This document shows, piece after piece, positions 19,401 to 26,646 of a DNA stretch of 64,000 bases. This DNA comes from Acidobacterium sp. (GTDB lineage: Bacteria > Acidobacteriota > Vicinamibacteria > Vicinamibacterales > UBA2999): contig NSIL01000002.1 of the NCBI GenBank assembly GCA_002737365.1, forward strand, positions 62,001-126,000, written 5' to 3'. Position 1 is the first letter of the stretch. The number at the start of each line of letters is the position of its first letter. A program made the translations under genes and the position numbers. Below the pieces are notes generated by a model. It searched no databases. It was given only the letters and a program-made list of their open reading frames with translations, and was not told the origin of the DNA.

Positions 19401-19712
19401 ATTGGGATCGGATTGAGCGACGGCGAGCGATCCGATCGATTGCACGGGTTGAGCGTCGAAGATCGACGCCCAGTTGACGCCCCCATCCGTCGTCTTCCAG
19501 ATGCCGCCCGAGGCGGCGCCGACGTAGTAGGTATACGGGTCGCCAGCGACGCCGGCCGCGGCCGAGAAGCGGTTGCCCTCGGGGCCGATGGTGCGCCAGT
19601 GCAGGCGGCTGTAGACCTCGGGACCCGGGGTGGTGCGCTGTTGGGCCGAGACGGCGGTGATCGCCAGCAGCGCTCCGACCAGAGCGCGTATCGACAGGGT
19701 GCGGACAGACAT
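16500..19712 (-). CDS. Secreted BNR/sortilin-like beta-propeller protein
   Basis: The 1070-residue product begins with a signal peptide (MSVRTLSIRALVGALLAITA, cleavage near VSAQ). Repeated BNR/Asp-box-like motifs give a large double propeller: GGIWKTTDGGVNW, GVYRSVDAGKTWTLLG, GVFRTTDGGRTWTKTLF, GQVQLTRDNGKTWTNV and AIYLSFDAGDTWQPLQ. The C-terminal ~250 residues include an Ig-like region and helices. Such proteins are often annotated as sialidase or glycosyl hydrolase, but no catalytic role is proven. The ATG at 19712 has a GGAGGA site; an upstream extension was rejected. Confidence 0.85.
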   Translation of the reverse strand: MSVRTLSIRALVGALLAITAVSAQQRTTPGPEVYSRLHWRTIGPEGNRFSAAAGVAGDPYTYYVGAASGGIWKTTDGGVNWASIFDAQPVQSIGSLAVAQSDPNVVWAGTGEGKIRSHISVGQGVYRSVDAGKTWTLLGLEQTGRIPRLVVHPKDPDTALVCALGHAYGPQPERGVFRTTDGGRTWTKTLFVDENTGCSDIAMDPTNPRILFAGMWTLEIRTWGRESGGPGGLFMSRDGGVTWTRLQGRGLPTKPVGKVAVAIAASNPNRVFALIETGDGVPWKGEPTESGQVFRSENGGDTWQVVSYDHNAMGRAHYYSRMAVAPDNENEAYFLTASYSRSIDGGRTLTVLQRPEAPGGDHHDIWIDPTNANRQIVAHDQGLSITINRGKTWYRQRLKNAQIYHVTVDNEIPYNVLGNKQDEPTYRGPSNSRLQGGFGGDPGIPRAMWNAVGGGESGWATPDPTDSNVVWSTASGSGMVGGIVVRYEQNRRQFRNVEVWPDQSNGPAEGVRYRFVWDAPLHISPHDHNTIYVGSQHIHRTTNGGQSWEVISPDLTLNDRSRMGSSGGLTPDNIGVEYAGVVYGIAESTRERGLLWAGTNDGQVQLTRDNGKTWTNVTKNLPGLPPWGSVRSIAPSRYDSGTAYLTVDGHQVNNRDPFVYRTTDYGQTWKIITNGVPKSMLSYAKVIYEDPVRRGMLYLGTENAIYLSFDAGDTWQPLQNDLPHAPVSGIVVQEHFNDLVISTYGRGFWILDDITPLRAMTPEVLNADAHLLPLRPAYRFRGITAPSTPYDDPTVGENPQYGASINYYVKQAVAAGGTLAISNGRGEVVRTMSVPGGAGLNRVYWDLRQTPTKEVRLRTNPVYGHDLPLGPDGTRPAAGGAGQLTILAPPGAYSVKLTIGGRDFTQPLTVRKDPHSGGTEADIQMQMQILTDLRTGMNTAVDAINQLEYVRAQVQTIMKSTADSEIRRAATELNTRLSDLEMNLIDLRITGGQDGVRYAAQLLSRLNYLANGVSGSDFRPTDQHLETAQLLQERLKGHASTLVTLIEKDVATFNDMLRRQNAGQVTTKVP

Positions 19713-19836
19713 GCCGTTCCTCCAGGCTGAAAGTGAACGCCGGCCGACGCCGACGATGTCGTCCTCTTTATACACCCGGACGGTCCCGCGCGTTCGCGCC
19801 GCGCGGCTTCGCGCGGCGTGGATGCATCGGTCGCCC

Positions 19837-19842
19837 TATAAT
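19837..19842 (+). promoter_or_regulatory. Putative -10 box close to a start codon
   Basis: A perfect TATAAT hexamer ends 9 bases before the ATG at 19852. If used, transcription would start 1-4 bases upstream of the ATG and the message would be nearly leaderless. No clear -35 box is seen. The gene it would serve is broken. Confidence 0.4.
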
Positions 19843-19851
19843 CACATCCTC

Positions 19852-20945
19852 ATGCGAAAGTGGACTCTCGTCCTCGCCCTTCTCCTGGTCACCGGCAGTT
19901 CCGCCTCACCCCTGGTCGCGCAATCCGGGCCCAACGACGCGATGGCGCGGGAGATCTACAAGGAACTGATCGAGATCAACACCACCGACACGCCGGCGGG
20001 CAATGTCACCAAGGCGGCCGAGGCCATGGCGGCTCGCCTGAAGGGCAGTGGCAAGAAACGCCCCTTCCTTCTGCTGGCCCACCTCGACGTCGTCGAGGCC
20101 AAGCGCGAAGACTGGTCGGTGGTTCCGTTCACGTTCCTGGAGAAGGACGGCTACTTTTTATGGCCGTGGCACGTCCGACGACAAGGCGATGGTCGCGCAC
20201 TTTGTCGCCAATCTCATCCGCCTCAAGCGTGAAGGCGTCACGCTCGACCGCGACCTGATTCTGGCGCTCACGGCAGATGAATCAGGGTGGTACGTTCAAC
20301 GGCGTGCAGGCGAGCGAGAAGGTGTACCAGGACTTCCGTCTCGAGGTGAAGAATGCCGGCGGCCACAGTTCTTCGCCGGTCAAGGACAACGCCATCTATC
20401 ACCTAGCCGCGGGACTGGCGCGCCTGCAGGCGTACGAGTTCCCGGTGGCGCTGAACGAAGTCACGCGGACCTATTTCGAGCGATCAGCTGCCGTCGAAAG
20501 CGATCCCAGAATCGCCGCTGACATGCGCGCGCTAGCAAGGCCGCAAACCGACCTGGCCGCAGCCGCTCGGCTATCCGCGATGCTGCCGTACTACAACGCC
20601 CAGATGCGCACTACCTGCGTGGCGACGCTCCTCGAGGGCGGGCACGCCACCAACGCGCTGTCGCAACTAGCCGGCGCCAATGTCAACTGCCGCATTCTGA
20701 CCAGCACGCTGCCGTCCACCGTGAAGGACACCCTGATCAAGGTGTTGGTTGACCCGGTGATGAGTACCGGCGCCACTGATGGCCTGTTCTTGAGGAACGG
20801 CGAGATTCCGACCTACGGCATCGATGGCACCTTCGGCGACATGGAAGACGTCCGCGCGCACGGCCGTGACGAGCGGGTGGGCGTGAAACAGTTCTATGAA
20901 GGGCTGGAGTTTCAATACCGCCTGATCAAGGCCCTCGCGCGATAG
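19852..20945 (+). pseudogene. Broken M20/M28-type zinc peptidase
   Basis: The sequence encodes an exported M20-family metallopeptidase in three frames. It starts with a signal peptide (MRKWTLVLALLLVTGSSA) and the metal motif LLLAHLDVVEAKREDW. It shifts frame at a five-T run (20155-20159); with four Ts it would read GYFYGRGTSDDKAMVAHF. It shifts again at about 20279, where LALTADE joins GGTFNGVQASEKVYQ with about 40 family residues missing. A further stretch seems deleted before KKRPFLLLAH. The C-terminal frame ends GLEFQYRLIKALAR. With three lesions the protein is unlikely to work. Confidence 0.85.
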
Positions 20946-21027
20946 GGGATAATCAGACCCGTCGGCCAGACGTTATAATCACTCCGCATTCGACTCGATC
21001 GGGTCAGATTTCAAGCCGGGAGGCCAT

Positions 21028-23331
21028 ATGCAGGTTCCGCTTTCAGCGCTCACGCGCACCGTCGCCGTGGTTGTTGCGCTGGCCATCGCATCTGCGTGGA
21101 CCGGCGTCACCCTCCCGCTAGTCGCCCAGCAGCCCGGTTCGCGGCCCATGACCTTCCTCGACATGCAGCAGATGAACCAGGTCGGCTCGCCGACGCCGAG
21201 CCCCGATGGCAAGTGGCTGCTGTACACGCTGTCGACGCCCGACTGGAAGGAGGCGAAGCGGCAAACCGACCTGTATTTGGTGTCGATGCAGCAGGGCGTC
21301 GCTTCCACCAGGCAATTGACGTTCAGCAAAGAGAAGAACGAGACCTCGCCGCGGTGGGCGCGCGATGGTAGCTTCTTCCTGTTCCTGTCGAACCGCGAGG
21401 CGCCCGAGAACGCTTCGTCCCGGAACCAGCTCTACCAGATGCGGCCGGATGGCGGCGAAGCGCGTCGCCTCACGGATGCCAAGGAAGGCGTCGCCGACTT
21501 CTCGCTCAGCCGCGATGGCCGCTGGGTCGTGTATCGCAGCGGCAAGAGCGACGAGGAGCAACTGTACCGGCTGCCGGTCACTGGTCTCGACACGACGGTG
21601 GCGGAGGCCATCACCAGGCACCCAACGGGAGTGCGCAGTTGGCAGTGGGCTCCCGACAGCAAGCGGATCTACTTCGTCACGCCGGACTCGGTCGACGCGG
21701 ATGAGAAGTCGCGGCGCGAGAAGAAGTTCACCGTCAATATCCGCAATCCCGAAACACCAGTCGCGAGCCTGTGGGCGTTGGAGGTGGACGGCGCACAGAC
21801 CACCAAGCGGCTCACCGAGGGCGGCGCCTTCTCGGTGGACGATGTGACGGTGTCGAGCGACAGCAGGTGGATCGGGCTACGTGGGCTGTCGCCCGACCGC
21901 TACAAACGCGGCATCACGTCCGAGAACATTTATAGCGACCTCTACCTGATCGAGGCGGCGAGCGGCGCCATGGAGCGCCTGACGACGAATGCGGAGATCA
22001 GCGAAAGCGCGATCAGCTTCTCGCCGGATGCGAAGTCGGTCGCCTTTTCGGGGCCCGACGACTTGCAGACCTACGGCATGAGCAACAGCCGCGTCTACGT
22101 CCGCGCCGTCGCCGAGCGCGGCAAACCCTTCAAGAAACTCGGCGAGACGTTCGACGGTGACGTGTCGGTCGGGTTCTGGTCGAAAGACTCGGCGACCATC
22201 TACTTCAACGAAGGCATTCGCGCGACCAATCAAATCGTCTCGCTCGACGTGCGCTACAACACGGTGCGGCCGCTGACCGAGGAGAGGGCCGCCGTCTCGA
22301 TCGACCACGACCAGGACACCGGCGTCCTGCTGGTCAACTATTCCGACGGCACGACTGCCTCGACCTTGTTCACGGTCGCCACCATGGCCGACGCCAGCAC
22401 CCGGTCGTCGTGGCGGCAGCTGACCGACCCGAATCCGCAGGTGCGCATGTTTGCCCTCGGCCAGCAGGAAGAGATCACGTGGAAGTCGAAAGACGGCACC
22501 ACGGTGGGCGGCGTGCTGGTGAAGCCCGCGGACTATCGCGCCGGCCAGCGCTACCCACTGATCGTCGCCATCCACGGCGGGCCGGCCTCGGCCGACATCC
22601 TGTCGTTCAACGGTGGCTACGGCTCACAGGTCTACGCCGGGGCCGGGTATGTCGTGCTCCGCCCTAACTACCGCGGCTCCACCAACTACGGCCACAAGCT
22701 CAAGACCGACATCGTCGGCAACTACATGGCACCGGGCTACGACGACATTATGGCCGGCGTGGACCACCTGATCGCGCAGGGCATTGCTGATCCGGCGCAG
22801 ATGGGCGCGCTCGGGTGGAGCGCCGGCGGCCACTGGTCGAACTGGATCCTCACCCATACCGATCGCTTCAAGGCGATTAGCAGCGGTGCCGGCACCATGA
22901 ACTGGATTTCGATGTACGCACAGAGCGACGTGCAGCGGAACCGCCAGTACTACCTCGGCGACAAGCTGCCCTACGATGACTTCGACGTCTACTGGAACCA
23001 GTCGCCGCTGAAGTACATCAAGAACGCCAAGACGCCGACGATGATCCATGTGGTGGAGGGCGACCCGCGCGTGCCGAGCCCGCAGTCGATCGAGCTGCAC
23101 ATGGCGCTCAAGCAGTTGGGCGTGCCGACCGAGCTCTACATGTATCCCGGCAAAACGCATGGAATTCCCGACCCGCGCAACCAGCTCGTGAAGTCGGTGA
23201 GCGAAATGGCGTGGATGGACTTCTACGTCCGCGGCCGGGGGGCAAAGTTCGCGTGGCGCGACGTGCTGAAGACGCTTGAGGATGCGGCCGCCGGCCCGAA
23301 GGTGGTCACCGAGCTGGGCGCGAAACGCTGA
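21028..23331 (+). CDS. S9 family prolyl-oligopeptidase-like serine peptidase, exported
   Basis: This 767-residue secreted peptidase has an N-terminal signal segment, a WD40-like beta-propeller (residues ~55-480) and a C-terminal alpha/beta-hydrolase domain. The catalytic triad is visible: Ser598 in GWSAGGHW, Asp679 in VEGDPRVPS and His711 in GKTHGIPDP. It probably cleaves peptides in the periplasm. The ATG at 21028 has a GGGAGG ribosome-binding site. A TATAAT at 20974-20979 could be its -10 box, without a convincing -35. Confidence 0.92.
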   Translation: MQVPLSALTRTVAVVVALAIASAWTGVTLPLVAQQPGSRPMTFLDMQQMNQVGSPTPSPDGKWLLYTLSTPDWKEAKRQTDLYLVSMQQGVASTRQLTFSKEKNETSPRWARDGSFFLFLSNREAPENASSRNQLYQMRPDGGEARRLTDAKEGVADFSLSRDGRWVVYRSGKSDEEQLYRLPVTGLDTTVAEAITRHPTGVRSWQWAPDSKRIYFVTPDSVDADEKSRREKKFTVNIRNPETPVASLWALEVDGAQTTKRLTEGGAFSVDDVTVSSDSRWIGLRGLSPDRYKRGITSENIYSDLYLIEAASGAMERLTTNAEISESAISFSPDAKSVAFSGPDDLQTYGMSNSRVYVRAVAERGKPFKKLGETFDGDVSVGFWSKDSATIYFNEGIRATNQIVSLDVRYNTVRPLTEERAAVSIDHDQDTGVLLVNYSDGTTASTLFTVATMADASTRSSWRQLTDPNPQVRMFALGQQEEITWKSKDGTTVGGVLVKPADYRAGQRYPLIVAIHGGPASADILSFNGGYGSQVYAGAGYVVLRPNYRGSTNYGHKLKTDIVGNYMAPGYDDIMAGVDHLIAQGIADPAQMGALGWSAGGHWSNWILTHTDRFKAISSGAGTMNWISMYAQSDVQRNRQYYLGDKLPYDDFDVYWNQSPLKYIKNAKTPTMIHVVEGDPRVPSPQSIELHMALKQLGVPTELYMYPGKTHGIPDPRNQLVKSVSEMAWMDFYVRGRGAKFAWRDVLKTLEDAAAGPKVVTELGAKR

Positions 23332-23345
23332 GGCGGCCCAGCTTG

Positions 23346-24506
23346 ATGCACGTAGCTGCCATCATTGCCGCCGGTGGGCGAGGGGTCCGGCTTGGCGCCG
23401 ATCGCCCCAAGCAGTTTCTTAAGCTCGGCGGGCGCTCCATTCTTGCTCTCAGCATCGACGCGCTGGCTGCGAGCGATCGCATTCACGAGATCGTGGTGGC
23501 GGTGCCGCCGGATCATCTCGACGCCACGGCCGCGGCCTGGGCCGGCGTCACCGGTAAGCCGTTGACGATTGTCGCCGGTGGCATGCGCCGGCAAGACTCG
23601 GTGGCCAACGCCTTCGCGCGCACCGCCGCGACCGCCGACATCATCCTCATTCACGATGCGGCGCGGCCGTTCGTCACTGCTGGCGTGATCGCACGCACGA
23701 TCGACGCGGCCGCGACCCATGGCGCGGCGATCGCGGCTCTGTCCGTGCGCGACACCGTCAAGCAGGCGGGCGCGAGTGTGGCCGATGGCTCACGGCCGAT
23801 CACCGCCACCATCCCCCGGGATTCAATCTTCCTGGCGCAAACACCCCAGGCGTTCCGGCGTGACGTACTGGCGCGGGCGCTCGCGGCCGGTCATGCCATT
23901 GACGCGACCGACGAGGCGATGCTGGTGGAGCGGCTCGGCCTGCCGGTGCAGATAGTCGAAGGCGATGCGGGGAACATCAAAGTGACGACACCAGAAGATC
24001 TCGAGGCGGCGCGCCGGCGGGTCCCCGATCTCCGAATTGGCAACGGCTACGATCTGCATCGGCTGGTCGCCGGCCGGCCGTTGATTCTCGCCGGCGTGAC
24101 GATTCCCTTCGAGCTGGGCCTCGATGGCCACTCCGACGCCGACATCGTCTGCCACGCCGTCACCGATGCCGTGCTCGGCGCCGCGGCCGCGGGTGACATT
24201 GGCCGGTTGTTTCCCGACACCGACCCGAAGTGGAAAGGCGCCGACAGCATCGCGTTGCTGCGCGGAGCCCTGGTGCAGGTGCACGCCGCGGGCTATCGCG
24301 TCTCGAATGTGGATGTGACGGTGATTGCGCAGAGACCGAAGTTGCTGCCCTACCTGCTGGTGATGCGCGAGAACCTGGCTGCTGCATTGGACGTCGATGT
24401 CTCGGCGGTGAGCATCAAGGGTAAGACCAATGAAGGGGTCGACAGCATGGGCCGCGGCGAAGCAATGGCTTGCCACGCCGTGGCCCTTCTCACTTCTAAC
24501 TCCTAA
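23346..24506 (+). CDS. ispDF: Bifunctional MEP-pathway enzyme IspD-IspF
   Basis: One polypeptide combines two steps of isoprenoid precursor synthesis. Residues 1-~226 are IspD (4-diphosphocytidyl-2-C-methylerythritol synthase): AAIIAAGGRGVRLG, RPKQFLKLGG, IHDAARPF. Residues ~230-386 are IspF (MEcPP synthase): RIGNGYDLHRLV, the metal motif DGHSDADIVCHAVTDA and KGKTNEGVDSMGRGEA. IspE is not in the window. The ATG at 23346 is chosen over the adjacent TTG. Fused IspDF is known in several bacterial groups. It precedes gltX, as unfused ispD-ispF often does. Confidence 0.95.
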   Translation: MHVAAIIAAGGRGVRLGADRPKQFLKLGGRSILALSIDALAASDRIHEIVVAVPPDHLDATAAAWAGVTGKPLTIVAGGMRRQDSVANAFARTAATADIILIHDAARPFVTAGVIARTIDAAATHGAAIAALSVRDTVKQAGASVADGSRPITATIPRDSIFLAQTPQAFRRDVLARALAAGHAIDATDEAMLVERLGLPVQIVEGDAGNIKVTTPEDLEAARRRVPDLRIGNGYDLHRLVAGRPLILAGVTIPFELGLDGHSDADIVCHAVTDAVLGAAAAGDIGRLFPDTDPKWKGADSIALLRGALVQVHAAGYRVSNVDVTVIAQRPKLLPYLLVMRENLAAALDVDVSAVSIKGKTNEGVDSMGRGEAMACHAVALLTSNS

Positions 24507-24513
24507 CTTCTTA
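24486..24513. repeat. Heptamer tandem repeat covering two stop codons
   Basis: Four 7-base units (CTTCTCA, CTTCTAA, CTCCTAA, CTTCTTA) run from 24486 to 24513. They encode the last residues of IspDF, supply its TAA, and include the stop of the opposing gene at 24511-24513. Confidence 0.75.
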
Positions 24514-25065
24514 GGAGCCCGGCGTCATGATGTGTGCGGCGGTGGTGCCCGCACCCATGATCCACGCGCCGCCCATCTTGTTATTGTCCGGAATGCCCAG
24601 CGATGCCGCCGTGGCGTTCGGAACTGCGATCGTCACGTGCAGCCGCGTCGTCGTCGCGTCTTTGCCCTGCCGCGTGTAGAACACCGAGCCGAATTCCGGC
24701 TTCACGCGTGTGCCGGCTTTCTCGAGCTCGGTCAAGGCCGCTTCGCGGGCCGTGCGATCGGCGATCTTCGCTTCGTAGATCTTGTTCTGCTTGACGCGGT
24801 CGAGATTGCCCACGCTCGTGCACTGCGACGAGATCGGCTGCTCGCCGGCATCGCCGGACTGGTCGTAGCACATCAGCCGGTTGGTGCCGGGACGGAGCGT
24901 GTCGTAGCTGCCGTCGGCCTTCCACTTGATGACCATTGCGCCTTCACGCAGGTTGGCCGGAGCCGCGGCGAGCGCGGCGTCGTGCGGGCCGGCGGCCGGG
25001 GTTTGCGCGAAGGCGGGGCTGGCGAGTGCCAGCAGGCCGACTGCCAATAGGACTGTGCGTTTCAT
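24511..25065 (-). CDS. Exported protein of unknown function
   Basis: I do not recognise this 184-residue protein. It has a clear signal peptide (MKRTVLLAVGLLALASPAFA, then QTPAAG) and should be periplasmic or secreted. Visible features are two cysteines that could pair (LMCYDQSG and SSQCTSVGN) and a lysine-rich middle. The ATG at 25065 follows a GGAGG site; the frame is open 21 codons further but that part lacks such a site. It is transcribed against ispDF and gltX, from between them. Confidence 0.75.
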   Translation of the reverse strand: MKRTVLLAVGLLALASPAFAQTPAAGPHDAALAAAPANLREGAMVIKWKADGSYDTLRPGTNRLMCYDQSGDAGEQPISSQCTSVGNLDRVKQNKIYEAKIADRTAREAALTELEKAGTRVKPEFGSVFYTRQGKDATTTRLHVTIAVPNATAASLGIPDNNKMGGAWIMGAGTTAAHIMTPGS

Positions 25066-25127
25066 GAGTAACCTCCAGGTTACGACTTCCAGAGCGCGCG
25101 AAACGCGCGCCATGAGAGGATACGTCA

Positions 25128-26597
25128 ATGCGGGTTCGTTTCGCTCCTTCGCCCACCGGCCACCTGCACGTCGGCAACGCCCGTACGGCCCTGTTCAATT
25201 GGCTGCTCGCCCGCGGCCAGGGCGGCACCTTCATCCTGCGGATTGAAGACACCGATCGCGAGCGGTCCACCAAGGAATCGGAACAGGCGATCGTGGACGA
25301 CCTGCGGTGGATGGGCCTGCAGTGGGACGAAGGCGTGGAGGTGGGCGGCAACTACGGTCCCTATCGCCAGACTGAGCGGCTCAAGAATTACGCCGACCAT
25401 GCCGCCCGCCTGATCGCGGAAGGGAAAGGCTACTACTGTTTCTGTTCTGCCGAGGCGCTCGACGCCCAGCGTAAGGCGCAGCTGGCCGCGTCGCTGCCGC
25501 CGAAGTACGCCGGCACCTGTCGCAACATGTCGCCGGCCGACGCTGCCGTGCGCCGCGCCAATGGCGAGCCGGCCGTGATCCGCCTGCGGGTGCCCGACAG
25601 CCGCGAAGTGGCCTTCACCGATGTCGTGCGCGGACTGGTCACCTTCCACACCGACGTGATTGGCGATCCCGTGCTGGTGCGCTCGGACGGCATCCCCGCC
25701 TATAACTTCGCCGTCGTGATTGACGATGAGGAGATGAAGGTGACGCATGTGATCCGCGGTGAGGATCACATTTCGAATACGCCGCGGCAGATCCTGCTGT
25801 ACGAGGCCTTCGGCTACACGCCGCCGGCGTTTGCGCATTTGTCGCTCGTCATGGGACCCGACCACGCGCCGCTGTCAAAGCGCCACGGCGCCACCTCGGT
25901 CCGCGAGTTCCGCGAGAAGGGCTACCTGCCGGAGGCACTGGTGAACTACCTGGCGCTGATCGGCTGGTCGCCAGGGCACAACGAGGAGTTGCTGCCGGCC
26001 GACGAACTGGCGCGGCGCTTCAGACTTGAGAACGTCGCGCACAGCGCCGGCATCTTCGACGAGGACAAGCTGGCGTGGGCGAACCGCCACTACTTGAAGT
26101 TATGCGCGCCAGACCGTCTCGCGCAGCTGGCCGAGCCGTACTTGCGCGTGCGCGGTCAGATCGTCGGCGCGTTATCGGACGCGGGGCGGGCGTGGTTGGA
26201 GCACGTGTTGCCGGGCATGGCGGCGTCAGTGGATCGATTGCCACAATTGGCTGATCGACTGGAAGCGGTGTTCCTGGAGCCCGGCGCGCCCCTCGAGAAC
26301 GAACCCGGGCTGCCCGAAGTCGCGGCGGCATTGGCCGCTGAACTGGCAGATGGCCTGCGCCTGGTGGATAAGGACACGTTCCGCGCCGTGGCGGGCCGTG
26401 TGAAAGACCGCACCAGGTTGAAGGGCAAGGGCCTGTTTCACCCCATTCGCGTCATCCTGACCGGCGCCGCCGAGGGACCGGAACTGGATCTCATTGTTCC
26501 GGCGATCGACCGGGCGGCTGACCTGCATGATGCGGGCCTGGCCGCCGTGGCGAGTTGCCAGGAGCGCGCAACGTTGGCGGCAAAGATGTTGGCCTAG
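25128..26597 (+). CDS. gltX: Glutamyl-tRNA synthetase
   Basis: GltX charges tRNA-Glu, and sometimes tRNA-Gln for later amidation. The 489-residue class I synthetase has the HIGH-type motif APSPTGHLHVGNART at residues 6-20 and the KMSKS-type motif in HAPLSKRHGATSV. The ILRIEDTDRERS segment is diagnostic. A CFC pair and a later Cys in YAGTCR form a possible zinc site. It restores the conserved radA/ispDF/gltX neighbourhood downstream of accessory block A. Confidence 0.96.
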   Translation: MRVRFAPSPTGHLHVGNARTALFNWLLARGQGGTFILRIEDTDRERSTKESEQAIVDDLRWMGLQWDEGVEVGGNYGPYRQTERLKNYADHAARLIAEGKGYYCFCSAEALDAQRKAQLAASLPPKYAGTCRNMSPADAAVRRANGEPAVIRLRVPDSREVAFTDVVRGLVTFHTDVIGDPVLVRSDGIPAYNFAVVIDDEEMKVTHVIRGEDHISNTPRQILLYEAFGYTPPAFAHLSLVMGPDHAPLSKRHGATSVREFREKGYLPEALVNYLALIGWSPGHNEELLPADELARRFRLENVAHSAGIFDEDKLAWANRHYLKLCAPDRLAQLAEPYLRVRGQIVGALSDAGRAWLEHVLPGMAASVDRLPQLADRLEAVFLEPGAPLENEPGLPEVAAALAAELADGLRLVDKDTFRAVAGRVKDRTRLKGKGLFHPIRVILTGAAEGPELDLIVPAIDRAADLHDAGLAAVASCQERATLAAKMLA

Positions 26598-26604
26598 TTA
26601 CACA

Positions 26605-26632
26605 GATCCCGGATCCCGGACCCCGGATCCCG
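26605..26632. repeat. Four-unit heptamer tandem repeat
   Basis: GATCCCG, GATCCCG, GACCCCG and GATCCCG follow one another at 26605-26632, between gltX and the amidohydrolase start. Three units are identical and the other differs by one base. Confidence 0.85.
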
Positions 26633-26646
26633 GTAAGATGCCTCCC

